Shown: positions 42,676-51,974 of the stretch, piece by piece
How positions within the stretch are numbered: position 1 is the stretch's first letter
Layout of the letters: each line of letters starts with the position of its first letter
From: Anaerolineaceae bacterium
GTDB lineage: Bacteria; Chloroflexota; Anaerolineae; Aggregatilineales; Phototrophicaceae
Reading direction: 5' to 3'
Assembly (NCBI GenBank): GCA_020634115.1
Contig: JACKCH010000010.1
Span: 124,001 to 188,000, forward strand
Length of the DNA: 64,000 nucleotides
The notes under the pieces: generated by a model
What the model was told of the DNA's origin: nothing
The model's input: the letters and a program-made list of their open reading frames with translations, nothing else
Databases searched by the model: none
Translations under genes and position numbers: made by a program

Positions 42676-45600
42676 AAAGGCGTTGTGTCGTTCCCGCCCG
42701 CTTTTTTTGCACCCTTGTTCAACGCAACCCGAATTTGCTCGATCAGGACGTTACCGGAAGCTTGTCCCTTCTTCAGGACATGAACCAGGTGTTGGTCAAG
42801 CTTCTCCCGTTCGAATACCGGGATGCCGTTATTCGTCACGGCGACCACTGGGATTTCATCTTTGCCATACTTCGCCCACAGTTTTTCCAGCAAGTCAAAC
42901 CCGGACATATCCGGCATCACGATCTCCAGTAAAATCAGTGAGACATCGTGTTTGGATAGCAGGTTCAGCGCTTCCTCGCCCGTTTCAGCCTCAATCACCT
43001 CATACCCAGCATGAATTAGCATCCGCGCTAACTGCACCCGATCATTGACGTTGTGATCCACAATCATAATGGGATACTGCGGCTTCACGCGCACGACGCG
43101 GGCGAGGGCGTCATGTAGCACGTTCTGGTTGACAGGTTTGGTCAGGTAATCCGCCGCGCCCAGGTAATAACCAACCGTCTGCTGTTCCACCACCGAAAGG
43201 ACGATGACCGGAATGCTCAGAGTCTGGGTGTCGCGCTTGAGGTTGGTCAGCAGTTCCCACCCGCTGATAATCGGCATCATGATATCGATGATAATCGCAG
43301 CGGGCTGTAAACGGCGAGCCATCACCAGCGCCTCTGATGGGTTCGTCGTACCGACCACCTGATACACGTCCTGTCCAAGATAGTCCTGTACAAGCTGAAT
43401 CGCCAATGGATCATCATCCACCACCAGGATGAGTGGCAGGTCGGATCTTTCGATGATTGTTTCCTCGGTCAACTGTGATATGCTCGGCAGGATAATCGTG
43501 AACGTACTGCCTCTGCCCAGTTCGCTATCTACCCAGATATAGCCCTTGTGCATGTTGACAAGCTGCTGCGTGATCGTTAAACCCAGCCCTGTTCCCTCAT
43601 ATTTACGAATACTGGAGCCGTCCACCTGGCGGAACGCCTCAAAAATCAGGCTCTGATTCTGTGCGCTGATACCAATACCAGTATCGGTCACTGCGATTTG
43701 CAGCCACTCACCGTCTGTGACATCCAGTTTCAACGGTGGCACGCGCCCTGTAACTGCGCGTCCTTGCTGGATAAGGGCTGGGGTAATTTTAATGGTAATC
43801 GAACCCTGCTCGGTAAACTTAGCCGCGTTATCCAGCAGGTTGATGATGATTTGGCGGATTCGCTGCGGGTCGGCCTGAATAGTGGGCAGGTCGGCGGCGA
43901 TGTCCACCTTAATTTCAAGCTGATTGTTCTGGATGCGCGGCATGACGGTTGCTACAGCATCGCGCACGATGTCTTCCACCGGGAGTGCCACCAGGTCAAG
44001 CTGCATCTGCCCAGCTTCGATCTTGGAAAGATCGAGAATTTCGTTAATCAAGTCCAGCAGGTGGTTGCCACCGACATGCACCCGCGAGAGGCGGTCACGC
44101 TGCTTTTCATTCAGCGGGCCATAGACTTCACTCATCAGCATTTCGCTATAGCCGATAATCGCGTTCAGCGGCGTGCGGAGTTCATGGCTCATATTCGCCA
44201 GGAACTCATTCTTAAGCTGGTTACTGGCGAGCGCCTCTTCATACAGGTCGGCATTGCTGATCGCCAGCGCCACCTGGCGCGAAATCGTAATGAAGGTTTC
44301 CTGCTCTTCCTCGGTAAACTCTCGATGGCGAGACAGCGAGTCCAGGCCGATACTGCCGATCAGTTTGCCTCGGGCAACCAGGGGAGCCAACATAGTGGAA
44401 CGAGCTTGCACGCTTTCCATGGCTTTCCAGGAAGAATCGTCCATGCCGATTGTGCGATCATCGGCGTGAACCACCAGCGGGCGCACGCTGCTGACCAACT
44501 GCTCGAAAATCGGGTTGCCCTCCACCTTGATTTGCAGGTTCAGGTTGCCGGTGTAGGGATATTCCGCCACCAGATAGGCCAGATTATCCGTGTCATTAAA
44601 CAGGACGACACCGCAGTGATCCACCTCAAATAGATCGGTCAGCAGTTCCGCGGTAGTGCTCAGAATCAGGTCGCGTTCCAGTGATGCACCCACCACCGTC
44701 GCCATACTGTGCATAGACGCCAGACGCCGCGAGCGTTGTTCCAGAATGCCCAGATGGTTTTCTAGTTCATCGTGCAGACGGGCGTTCTCAACCGCGATAG
44801 CCGCTTGGCGGGCGATTGAAAAAGCGATACTGGCATCCTGCTCGTTGTATGCGTTTGGTGTGTATTTATCCAGCGTAATCATGCCGATGACTCGATCCTG
44901 GGCCAGCATGGGAACGCCCATCCAGCCATGTGTCAGCGTGCCGAATGGGGTGTCGCTGGCCTTGTTCCAGCCGGGATTATCCTGCACATCACCGACGACG
45001 ATGGGCTGCTGCGATGCAAATGACCGCATCATCAGGCTGCTCATATCGTATTGGTACTCCAGCCCTTTGATTTCAGGATGAGGGCCATGCACAGCCGAAA
45101 CCACCATACGGCTACCGTCCTGTGACTTCGGTACCGGCAGCAGGATGCAGGCGTTATCGAATGAGAAAACGCGGTGCATTTGCTCCAGGATGCGCTCCAA
45201 CACATCCTCATAGTGCAGCGAGGCGTTCACGACCCGGCTGACGTCCATCAGCGTTGTGACCGCCCGGTGATGTTCCTGGTCGCTCTGGCTCAGTTCCAGG
45301 GTTTCAAGCGCGTGGACAATGGATGAGGCGACGAGCAGCAGCATAGAAAGGTCTTTATCCGTAAACGTGTTCGGAATCGCGTTATGGATGCTAATGACCC
45401 CGAATACCTGATTCTTTCGACTGACCAGCGGCACGCCCAACCATGATCGCGCGAACTGTCCCGGCTCGTTATCATCAGGGTAAACGCCGAGCGAAGCCAA
45501 TCGCTGCTCTTCCTGATCCAGATCGCGGAAGTGCAGCGGGGTATTATGGGTGATGACCGCATAGCCCAGCCCGACCAGCGGCATCTCCGACGTATCCAGT

Positions 45601-46250
45601 TTGATGCCATTTTCAACAACCAGCGGGAGTCGCAGCGTGGTTTTGTCCGGCGCTAGAATACCCACATAGAAGGACGTGACATCGAAGTAAAGCTGCATTT
45701 CATGGTGCAGGACTTCGTATAACCCCTCCTGATTGCCCTGTTGAGCAAGCTGGTTGGAAAGACCGTGCAGATCTGAAAGTACGGTTTGCCAGCCGCCATT
45801 GATTTTCAGGTAATGCAAGCGGGCAACGACGAGATTCGCCAGCAGTACGATATACGGGTTATCCAGGTTGCCGGGAGCTTCCCGGCCATCTACCCAGACG
45901 ATCCCATACAAGTCGTTTTCATAGCGGAGTGGGATGAGCAGAGAAGGGCTGTACGGGTCTAAGTCTTTCATGGGCTGATCGCTATCCACCCGCTGTGCAC
46001 TCGGTAATTGTTGCCACTTCAGCCAATTCGTAGCGGATTGCATCCATTGAATAACGGGTGGGTCGGCCCGATAACCCGGCGTGGAGAGAATATCAACTCC
46101 GGTCACCAGGGGATCAATCAGACCGATAATCAGACAGGCAGAATCCTTTGACCATGTTGCCAGGGCTTCCGCGGCTTTCCGAGGAGTTTCAGCCTGATTG
46201 ATGGCATTAATTGCCTGTTGAATGGGTTGAAGTACTTGTTGAACTGACAT
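42666..46250 (-). CDS. Multi-GAF hybrid histidine kinase with two receiver domains
   Basis: 1194 residues, soluble. Three clear GAF-type domains: about 170-315 (SFYVGILAPDKTTLRLPLVV), 340-500 (NACILLPVPKSQDGSRMVVS) and 520-680 (DHCGVVLFNDTDNLAYLVAE); residues 1-150 look like a degenerate fourth. HisKA (about 690) has EFLANMSHELRTPLNAIIGY. HATPase (about 815-930) has N box NLLDNAAKF and G2 GTGLGLTI. Receiver one starts about 940 (ILVVDDDPLAIQLVQDYL) with Asp in IIIDIMMP. Receiver two starts about 1055 (IMIVDHNVNDRVQLARML) but reads LILLEIVMPDMSG, with Glu at the acceptor. ATG with no strong SD. Confidence 0.94.
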   Translation of the reverse strand: MSVQQVLQPIQQAINAINQAETPRKAAEALATWSKDSACLIIGLIDPLVTGVDILSTPGYRADPPVIQWMQSATNWLKWQQLPSAQRVDSDQPMKDLDPYSPSLLIPLRYENDLYGIVWVDGREAPGNLDNPYIVLLANLVVARLHYLKINGGWQTVLSDLHGLSNQLAQQGNQEGLYEVLHHEMQLYFDVTSFYVGILAPDKTTLRLPLVVENGIKLDTSEMPLVGLGYAVITHNTPLHFRDLDQEEQRLASLGVYPDDNEPGQFARSWLGVPLVSRKNQVFGVISIHNAIPNTFTDKDLSMLLLVASSIVHALETLELSQSDQEHHRAVTTLMDVSRVVNASLHYEDVLERILEQMHRVFSFDNACILLPVPKSQDGSRMVVSAVHGPHPEIKGLEYQYDMSSLMMRSFASQQPIVVGDVQDNPGWNKASDTPFGTLTHGWMGVPMLAQDRVIGMITLDKYTPNAYNEQDASIAFSIARQAAIAVENARLHDELENHLGILEQRSRRLASMHSMATVVGASLERDLILSTTAELLTDLFEVDHCGVVLFNDTDNLAYLVAEYPYTGNLNLQIKVEGNPIFEQLVSSVRPLVVHADDRTIGMDDSSWKAMESVQARSTMLAPLVARGKLIGSIGLDSLSRHREFTEEEQETFITISRQVALAISNADLYEEALASNQLKNEFLANMSHELRTPLNAIIGYSEMLMSEVYGPLNEKQRDRLSRVHVGGNHLLDLINEILDLSKIEAGQMQLDLVALPVEDIVRDAVATVMPRIQNNQLEIKVDIAADLPTIQADPQRIRQIIINLLDNAAKFTEQGSITIKITPALIQQGRAVTGRVPPLKLDVTDGEWLQIAVTDTGIGISAQNQSLIFEAFRQVDGSSIRKYEGTGLGLTITQQLVNMHKGYIWVDSELGRGSTFTIILPSISQLTEETIIERSDLPLILVVDDDPLAIQLVQDYLGQDVYQVVGTTNPSEALVMARRLQPAAIIIDIMMPIISGWELLTNLKRDTQTLSIPVIVLSVVEQQTVGYYLGAADYLTKPVNQNVLHDALARVVRVKPQYPIMIVDHNVNDRVQLARMLIHAGYEVIEAETGEEALNLLSKHDVSLILLEIVMPDMSGFDLLEKLWAKYGKDEIPVVAVTNNGIPVFEREKLDQHLVHVLKKGQASGNVLIEQIRVALNKGAKKAGGNDTTPFKT

Positions 46251-46507
46251 AGTTCTGCCTAAAAATAACTCGTGAGCCAGTAGTCACAGGGGAAGGGGAG
46301 AATAGCCCAACTCATATATCCCCGAGTAGATGTTTTTTATTATCTCACACAATTTGGGAGGTCTAAGGCATTTTAAGGAAATTTTGAGGAGTCCCAAACT
46401 GAAATACTACCAGCTTAAACCGTAGCAAAACCCGCAACTTTATTCCTTGCATCTGCGTATAGCTGTTTGAAGGATGAACAAGCCTAACTTTGAGGAGAGA
46501 TAAGGGA

Positions 46508-46867
46508 ATGATAACGAAAGAACGCGGGGATCAGATCAGTGGTGGCGTGTTTTTGATCGGTCTGGCGCTGCTGTTTATGAATGTGCTACCGTGGTGGCCG
46601 GGAATCATGTTTGTGATCGGGGCGTCGGTTATCGCGCGCGGCGTCGCAGAAGGCCAGCCCTGGTATACGGTGTCTGGTGGTATGTGGATGATTGGGTTGG
46701 GTATTATCTTTTGGGTTGGGTTCAGCCTGCCCATGCTGCTGATCCTGATTGGGGTCACCATGCTGTTTGGCTATAACGCCAAGAGTGGCTGGTTTTGCAG
46801 CCAGAAATCGGAAGAAAAAGCGAAACGCAAGAATGACGAGCAAAACGAGCATTCCGCATATGTCTAA
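46508..46867 (+). CDS. Small membrane protein (LiaF/DUF5668-like), unknown function
   Basis: 119 residues from ATG at 46508, with GGAGA about 9 bases upstream; a TTG at 46490 is possible but less likely. Three to four short TM segments: GGVFLIGLALLFMNVLPWWP, MFVIGASVIARGV, GGMWMIGLGIIFWVGF, MLLILIGVTMLFG, then a hydrophilic tail KSEEKAKRKNDEQNEH. The WWPG plus glycine-rich TM pattern resembles the short LiaI/LiaF-like membrane proteins of unknown role. No operon partner. Confidence 0.7.
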   Translation: MITKERGDQISGGVFLIGLALLFMNVLPWWPGIMFVIGASVIARGVAEGQPWYTVSGGMWMIGLGIIFWVGFSLPMLLILIGVTMLFGYNAKSGWFCSQKSEEKAKRKNDEQNEHSAYV

Positions 46868-47058
46868 ATGTAGTACGGATGGCGGATATCACACCCCATG
46901 CTGGATAGGCGTGGAGTGTCATATCCGCCTCTGATTCCTCACCTTACCCCGTTGATGTGCTGTATTCCCACTCTCTGCTCCACACCCAAATAGAGTCAGC
47001 AACAGCGTTTCTTAAGGATACCTCTATGTTCCTATCTGTCATGTCATGGGATTTGGGG

Positions 47059-47064
47059 TATAAT
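47059..47064 (+). promoter_or_regulatory. Candidate -10 (TATAAT) for the pseudo-receiver gene
   Basis: A perfect TATAAT preceded by GGGG, 38 bases before the ATG at 47102. No clear -35. Confidence 0.4.
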
Positions 47065-47101
47065 AGATAAAGTTTAGCTATGGTTTGAATGGAATGCTGT
47101 T

Positions 47102-48286
47102 ATGGCGGCTTTGCCTCGAATCCTGACGATAGACCCGACCTGGACAATTGCCCGCGTTGTCCGTGCCGCGACAGACCTTGTAGATCGCGCCGTAATCCAG
47201 GTGGATGTTCCTGGCGGCCAGGACGCGCTGGATGAACTCAGCCGGGGCGGGGCTAAACTGGCCGTGACAGGCTGGGTGCTGGATGACGAGATGCGCGGGT
47301 TAGAACTGGCGCTGCGCATTAAACAGAGCAGCCCGGAAACCGCCGTGATTATCCTGGGCGATGTTACAGACCCCGAAGAACTGGACGAAGAAACCGTCTC
47401 CGAGTCGCCCTTTGTTTACTTGCGGCGCCCGGTGGATATTCATCAGTTTATGCGTGTACTGGTGGCTGGCTTGGATGGCGAAGACATCTTCGAAGCACTC
47501 AAGACCCCAGGCGCAGCGGTGGCACAAATCCTGGATCGCGGTCCGGTGCCGATGATTGATGCCGATAACGCCCTGGCGATCACCAAAAGGCTGATGACGG
47601 ATGTCGGCGCGATGGCGATTATCCTGGCGAACCGTTCCGGCGACGTGATTCTGGAACAGGGAGCGGTGGGTTATCTGAACCGCGAACAGCTCATCAATGC
47701 GCTGATTCCCATGATGACGACCACTGTCGAAATGAGTTCACTGGTGGGTGGGCAGGCGCAGAATATCCAGTTTTATGATGGCGACGACAAAGACGTATTT
47801 GTATTTTCCGTCGGGTTACACTATTTCCTGTGTCTGGCATTTGATGGACAGGCCGGTCAGAGGCAGTTCGGTGTAGTCAACACCTTTGGCCGTCGTGCCG
47901 TGCAGGACATGGTGATGCTTCTCGGCCCCAATGCTTGGCTTATCCAGTCGCCCAAACCAGTGAGCGAAAGTCGTCACCGTAAACATGCGACTCAGGATAC
48001 AAAGGCTGTTGAGGTAGAAGAACCGCTGGAAACGCTCATCCCGCGCGCTGAGGCGCCCCTGGAAGAGCCGGAGCCAGTCCACCTTGACCCGATCAGCGAT
48101 GATCTGTTCGACCCGGCATTTCTGGATGGCCTGGACAAAGTCAGTGAAGCCGACATTGACAGCCTGTTTGACCCGGATAAACTGGCCGACATTGCACAGG
48201 AAGGCAAGCTGCGCTCTAAGACACTCTCGCAGGAGGAGGCTGAAGGTCTGGGCTTACTTGGCGGGTTGGGTGGCGGCGCGAGTTAG
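47102..48286 (+). CDS. Pseudo-receiver fused to roadblock/LC7 domain
   Basis: 394 residues. The N-terminal 125 residues follow the receiver fold (ILTIDPTWTIARVVRAATDL, VIILGDV, FVYLRRPVDIHQFM), but the acceptor position is Gly57 in LAVTGWVLDDE, so it cannot be phosphorylated there. Residues about 150-290 fit a roadblock/LC7 domain: GAMAIILANRSGDVILEQGA, VFVFSVGLHYFLCLAFDG and a long helix ending MVMLLGPN. The tail (about 300-394) is acidic and low in structure (VEEPLETLIPRAEAPLEEPE), with LGLLGGLGGGAS at the end. Similar to the protein at 27394. Terminator 27 bases downstream. Confidence 0.78.
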   Translation: MAALPRILTIDPTWTIARVVRAATDLVDRAVIQVDVPGGQDALDELSRGGAKLAVTGWVLDDEMRGLELALRIKQSSPETAVIILGDVTDPEELDEETVSESPFVYLRRPVDIHQFMRVLVAGLDGEDIFEALKTPGAAVAQILDRGPVPMIDADNALAITKRLMTDVGAMAIILANRSGDVILEQGAVGYLNREQLINALIPMMTTTVEMSSLVGGQAQNIQFYDGDDKDVFVFSVGLHYFLCLAFDGQAGQRQFGVVNTFGRRAVQDMVMLLGPNAWLIQSPKPVSESRHRKHATQDTKAVEVEEPLETLIPRAEAPLEEPEPVHLDPISDDLFDPAFLDGLDKVSEADIDSLFDPDKLADIAQEGKLRSKTLSQEEAEGLGLLGGLGGGAS

Positions 48287-48312
48287 GCTTTCTTTTGGAT
48301 AATCTATTATTC

Positions 48313-48345
48313 AAAACGGTTGGATAAGACATGCCAGCCGTTTTT
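48313..48345 (+). terminator. Rho-independent terminator
   Basis: AAAACGGTTGG pairs with CCAGCCGTTTT (11 bp with one G-U), 10-base loop, then TTTTTG. It ends the transcript from 47102. Confidence 0.8.
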
Positions 48346-48407
48346 GTATTCTGTTGAGCTAACAGAAAATTGGGATTCTTTTTGGGTATCGCAAGGTGTA
48401 TGTAGGC

Positions 48408-48462
48408 TATAATAGCGATGGTAGGGTGTTCCAGGCCTCTGACAGGTATCATAAACCTGTCA
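48408..48462 (+). promoter_or_regulatory. Candidate promoter and operator palindrome before the second kinase
   Basis: TATAAT at 48408-48413 is followed 26 bases later by a perfect palindrome TGACAGGT-N7-ACCTGTCA (48440-48462), flanked by a repeated GTGTTCCA. The palindrome lies in the leader, so it could be a repressor site or a hairpin. CDS begins about 180 bases downstream; no gene is supported in this 358-base gap. Confidence 0.4.
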
Positions 48463-48644
48463 TCGTGTTCCAAACTGGACGTATCCGCTGCTAGAATCGA
48501 CTGATTTCTTGATTATTTTCTTAAATAGTATCAACCTGTTGTTCACCTCGCAGTTTGAACATTTTGGTATATAACCGTTTTTACCTGAACCATTCTTCGG
48601 AAAAATAATTGTGATCGGCGTGACCGGCTAAAGTGAGGCATCCG

Positions 48645-50216
48645 GTGAGCAAAAAAGCAACAGATGTAGATGTAAGTGAAGCTAACCTGTCAAGAGACCC
48701 TCTGATTGGTAGACAACTGGGTGATTACCGCCTGACGAGTTTACTGGCGACTGGGGGTATGGCCCGTATCTATAAAGGGATGGATTATAAGCTCCAGCGA
48801 CAGGCCGCCGTCAAAGTGTTGATCCAGGATGAAGCGTCCAGCGATCCCACCCTGACCAAGCGTTTCCAGCGCGAGGCGCGGGCGGTGGCGGCGTTGGAAC
48901 ACGATAACATCATCACCATCTATCAATCTAACGAGCAGGATGGTATTTACTTCATCGCCATGAAGTTCGTGAAGGGCAAAGACCTAGCGCAGGAACTCAA
49001 ACAACTGCGCCGCCGGTCTAACAAGAAGATGGACATCAAGCGGGCGATGAAGATCATGGAACAGGTCGCCTCTGCCCTGGATTATGCCCACTCGCAGGAT
49101 GTGATTCACCGGGACATCAAACCCTCGAATATTCTGATGGATGACAATGACAAGGCCCTGATTACCGATTTTGGGCTGGTGCTGCGGGCGTCTGCCGAAA
49201 CCACAATGGGGACGGCTTTTGGCACGCCGCGCTATATCGCGCCAGAGCAGGCGATTTCGTCCAATAAGGCCGTGCCGCAGAGCGATATTTACTCGTTGGC
49301 GGTTATTATGTACGAAATCCTGGTCGGCGAAACGCCTTTCACCGGGGACTCGCCGATGGAAATTGCCCTAAGCCACATCAGCGACCCGCCACCGCCGCCG
49401 CGTACCCTGAATAGCAGTATTCCCGAGGTGGTGGAGGAAGAACTCCTTAAAGCCCTGAGCAAAGAACCCGAAAAACGCCACCGGACAGCGATGGAATTCG
49501 TCAACGCCATTAAGCGCGGTTACGGTCTGCTGGATGATGGGCGAAGCTGGGCGAGCAGCAGCATGAATGCGAGTGCAAAGGCAGTCCCCGCTGTGAGCGA
49601 TACTGCCCCCACCAGCAAGGGAGACGAAGGTAAGTCGAAAAAACAAAAGAAAGCTAAGTCGGCCAAACAGTCTGACAAGAAAAAGGAAAAATCCGGCGGA
49701 ATCCCTCGCTTCCTCCTGTTGATCGTACTGCTGGCGGTGGTTGCCGGTGGTGCGTTCTTCGTACTCAACGGCCTGGGCGGGAGCGGGGGTGGCGCGTCTA
49801 TCACGCTGATCTACAACACCGAAGCCTTCACCATGATTAACGGTGGCGACTATACGTTGAATGTCAATGCATTGCAATTTGTCCGGGGTATCCCGGATAG
49901 CGGCGGTGATGATTATAACGGCTACCGCATCACCCAGGATATGGTGCCAGCCGGTCAGTGTGTGCGGATTATCTGGTCAGGCAAACAGGTTGAACTGCCG
50001 CCACAGTGTGATGGCAAAGTCCATTACAGTGAACAACTGGTCACCCCGGCTAAGTTCTTCTGGCGTAAAGAAACGGACACCGACGCGGTCATCAGCACCT
50101 TTGCCGTGTTGTACGAAGGGCGCGAAATCGCCCGCTGTGACACCGTCGAGCGGGGCGGGGATGCCGAATGCCGCTTCAACTGGCCGGTTGCGCCCACACC
50201 GGAGGCAACTTCCTGA
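48645..50216 (+). CDS. Transmembrane Ser/Thr protein kinase (PknB type)
   Basis: 523 residues from a GTG at 48645 with GAGG 6 bases upstream; a GTG at 48633 is in the same frame. Kinase domain: LATGGMARIYKGMDY loop, AAVKVLIQDE, catalytic HRDIKPSNILMDDND, DFGLV and FGTPRYIAPEQ. A Lys-rich basic stretch (KSKKQKKAKSAKQSDKKKEK) lies before one TM (about 350-372). The external domain of about 150 residues starts ASITLIYNTEAFTMIN, has three Cys residues and unknown ligand. Different in the external part from the kinase at 6823. Upstream lie a candidate promoter and palindrome. Confidence 0.91.
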   Translation: MSKKATDVDVSEANLSRDPLIGRQLGDYRLTSLLATGGMARIYKGMDYKLQRQAAVKVLIQDEASSDPTLTKRFQREARAVAALEHDNIITIYQSNEQDGIYFIAMKFVKGKDLAQELKQLRRRSNKKMDIKRAMKIMEQVASALDYAHSQDVIHRDIKPSNILMDDNDKALITDFGLVLRASAETTMGTAFGTPRYIAPEQAISSNKAVPQSDIYSLAVIMYEILVGETPFTGDSPMEIALSHISDPPPPPRTLNSSIPEVVEEELLKALSKEPEKRHRTAMEFVNAIKRGYGLLDDGRSWASSSMNASAKAVPAVSDTAPTSKGDEGKSKKQKKAKSAKQSDKKKEKSGGIPRFLLLIVLLAVVAGGAFFVLNGLGGSGGGASITLIYNTEAFTMINGGDYTLNVNALQFVRGIPDSGGDDYNGYRITQDMVPAGQCVRIIWSGKQVELPPQCDGKVHYSEQLVTPAKFFWRKETDTDAVISTFAVLYEGREIARCDTVERGGDAECRFNWPVAPTPEATS

Positions 50217-50291
50217 GGTGAGGGTAGCAGCTTTCTGTGGTCAGTTGTCTGAGTCTTTTGCTGCTGAAAAATTGCGCGAGAAGTGAAGACA

Positions 50292-50798
50292 ATGGGTAAG
50301 CGGAATTATCTGGTTGAGGGAGTCTCCGGCACGGGTAAAACCTCGGTATGCCACGAGTTGCGTCGACGCGGTTATGCTGCCCTGAATAGTGATCGCGACC
50401 TGCGCCAACACACCGACCCGACGACTGGCGAGCGGCTCATCACCTTTTCATCCCCCGAAATGAGACACGCCAGTAATCTCTGGGATGTTGAAAAAGTAAG
50501 GCGGTTGGCAGCCAATCAGGATGACGAAGTTACTTTCTTCTGTGGCGGTTCTCGAAATTTCAATGAGTTCATAGACGTGTTTGATGAAGTCTTCATCTTG
50601 GATGTGGATGTCAAGACCCTCAATGAACGGCTCGACAACCGTGCGGATGATGACTGGGGCAAGAGCCAGAGTGAGCGGGAACTTATCCTCCGTTTACATG
50701 CCACCAAAGAAGACCTCCCCAGGGACGGCACCATGATAGATGCAACCCAACCGCTTGTCAGTGTCGTGGATGAAATCCTGAGCCGTATCCAAACGTAG
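50292..50798 (+). CDS. P-loop nucleotide kinase-like protein
   Basis: 168 residues from the ATG at 50292; a GTG at 50283 is also possible and the ribosome site is weak. Walker A is GVSGTGKTS (about residues 10-18), followed by VCHELRRRGYAALNSDRDL, a Walker-B-like VFILDVDVKTLNERL, and a lid-like stretch. Looks like the shikimate/adenylate-kinase-like AAA_18 group of small phosphotransferases; substrate not known. It follows the kinase gene by about 75 bases. Confidence 0.8.
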   Translation: MGKRNYLVEGVSGTGKTSVCHELRRRGYAALNSDRDLRQHTDPTTGERLITFSSPEMRHASNLWDVEKVRRLAANQDDEVTFFCGGSRNFNEFIDVFDEVFILDVDVKTLNERLDNRADDDWGKSQSERELILRLHATKEDLPRDGTMIDATQPLVSVVDEILSRIQT

Positions 50799-50876
50799 AG
50801 TTGGGCTTCCTGCTTCTTTGCCCAGCACACCCCGCATTCAAATCCCACTTATTGTGCTGTTCCGTACCACAATCCC

Positions 50877-51124
50877 TCATACAACACTGGCGAGGAACGC
50901 TTGCAGTGCCTCAATCGCCGTGCGGATGGCATCACGTCGGGCAGGTAGCCACTGTAGTGGAACGGCCTGACGTGCGCCAGATCACCAGGCTGAATCAGCA
51001 GGGTTGCGCTTGCCCGTTCCGGTGTGATGCCAGCGCCTTCGGGCGTCGGCAGTATCAGGGTAATGATAGTTGGAGTTGGATACGTTATTTTGTTCTTTTT
51101 GTTGGTCGTGAGAATAGCTTTCAT
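50877..51124 (-). pseudogene. Frameshifted copy of an unrecognised small protein family
   Basis: ATG at 51124. The frame gives KNKITYPTPTIITLILPTPE, then GITPERASATLLIQPGDLAH and HVRPFHYSGYLP. After that the in-frame continuation looks random, but shifting by two bases restores RDAIRTAIEALQAFLASVV and a TGA at 50877. The natural product would be about 82 residues, with a beta-strand-rich front and an amphipathic C-terminal helix. The shift lies at about 50935-50941. A sequencing or assembly error would explain it equally well. The unshifted frame runs to 50849. Paralogues at 51648 and 52459. Confidence 0.6.
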
Positions 51125-51161
51125 TAATCCAGAACACAGTTTCTAATTTGAACAAATGTGC

Positions 51162-51200
51162 TACAATCTCCTTTGGAGTATTTCACGAAGCGAAATACTC
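51162..51200 (+). promoter_or_regulatory. Candidate -10 and palindrome before the DUF3224 gene
   Basis: TACAAT (51162-51167) is followed by a perfect 9-bp palindrome, GAGTATTTC-N7-GAAATACTC (51176-51200). The position just after the likely start of transcription suggests an operator or a leader hairpin. CDS starts at 51237. Confidence 0.45.
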
Positions 51201-51236
51201 TATGGAGGTTGATATGAGCGATAATAGGAGTGCAGA

Positions 51237-51623
51237 ATGCAAAATACCGCAGTAGGTAGGTTCGAAATTGACATGAAATTCAAAGATGCCGCCGACACCG
51301 AAATCCCGCAAATTGGACAAGCCAGCTTTGATAAGGTATTCAGTGGTGAACTAATCGGCAATAGTCAGGGACAATTCCTCAGCGTCATGACCAGTCGCGA
51401 GGATTCAGCCAGCTATGTTGCAATTGAAGTTTTCACTGGCGAACTCAATGGTCGGCGCGGGAGCTTTGTCTTCTTGCAACTGGGTATCATGAACCGTGGT
51501 CAACAACAGTTGACTTATAAAATTGTCCCTGATTCAGGTACAGATCAATTTATCGGAATCACAGGCGATCTCACGCTTGGAGAAGATCATCACTATGAAC
51601 TTCACTACCAATTTCCTGATTAA
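51237..51623 (+). CDS. DUF3224-family protein
   Basis: 128 residues, ATG at 51237 with AGGAG 6 bases upstream. Family features: the N-terminal GRFEIDMKFKD, ASFDKVFSGELIGNSQGQFL, the VAIEVFTGELNGRRGSFVF block and QLGIMNRGQQQLTYKIVPDSG. DUF3224 folds as a small beta barrel like allene oxide cyclase; biological role not established. No signal peptide. The gene is flanked on both sides by minus-strand members of the small family. Confidence 0.88.
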   Translation: MQNTAVGRFEIDMKFKDAADTEIPQIGQASFDKVFSGELIGNSQGQFLSVMTSREDSASYVAIEVFTGELNGRRGSFVFLQLGIMNRGQQQLTYKIVPDSGTDQFIGITGDLTLGEDHHYELHYQFPD

Positions 51624-51647
51624 GGTTCGTCATAGCAAAAACTGAGT

Positions 51648-51830
51648 CTATTTACCGCAGTTTTTGTTTGCAACGTAGTGGAAATACCGAATATGCGCCA
51701 GGTTGCCCCGCTGGATGAGCAGCGTTACCGTCACCCGTTTCGGTGTGTTGCCGCCATCGTCCGGTGTGGGCACTGTCAGGGTGATGATGGTGGGGAGTGC
51801 TTTGTTCTTCTTGCTCTTTTCCTCAGACAT
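51648..51830 (-). CDS. Truncated member of the unrecognised small protein family
   Basis: 60 residues: a charged start (MSEEKSKKNKALP), then PTIITLTVPTPDDGG, TPKRVTVTLLIQRGNLAHIR and YFHYVANKNCGK. It matches the copy at 50877 over TIITL-P-TP, VTVTLLIQ-G-LAH and R-FHY, then stops where that copy continues with a helix. It may be a shortened but functional gene. The start has AGGA upstream (about 7 bases). No known domain. Very close to the DUF3224 stop. Confidence 0.55.
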   Translation of the reverse strand: MSEEKSKKNKALPTIITLTVPTPDDGGNTPKRVTVTLLIQRGNLAHIRYFHYVANKNCGK

Positions 51831-51974
51831 GACTTATCCTTTGTTTAGATATAGACGAGCAGACTGAACGGCAAAATCGTCTACAAAACCAACTTACGTT
51901 TTGCCATTCGGCGAACTCGTAATGCGGGTAGTGGTAGTTCAGCAAACGTTCAGAGCAAAGTTGAGGAGTTGTGA

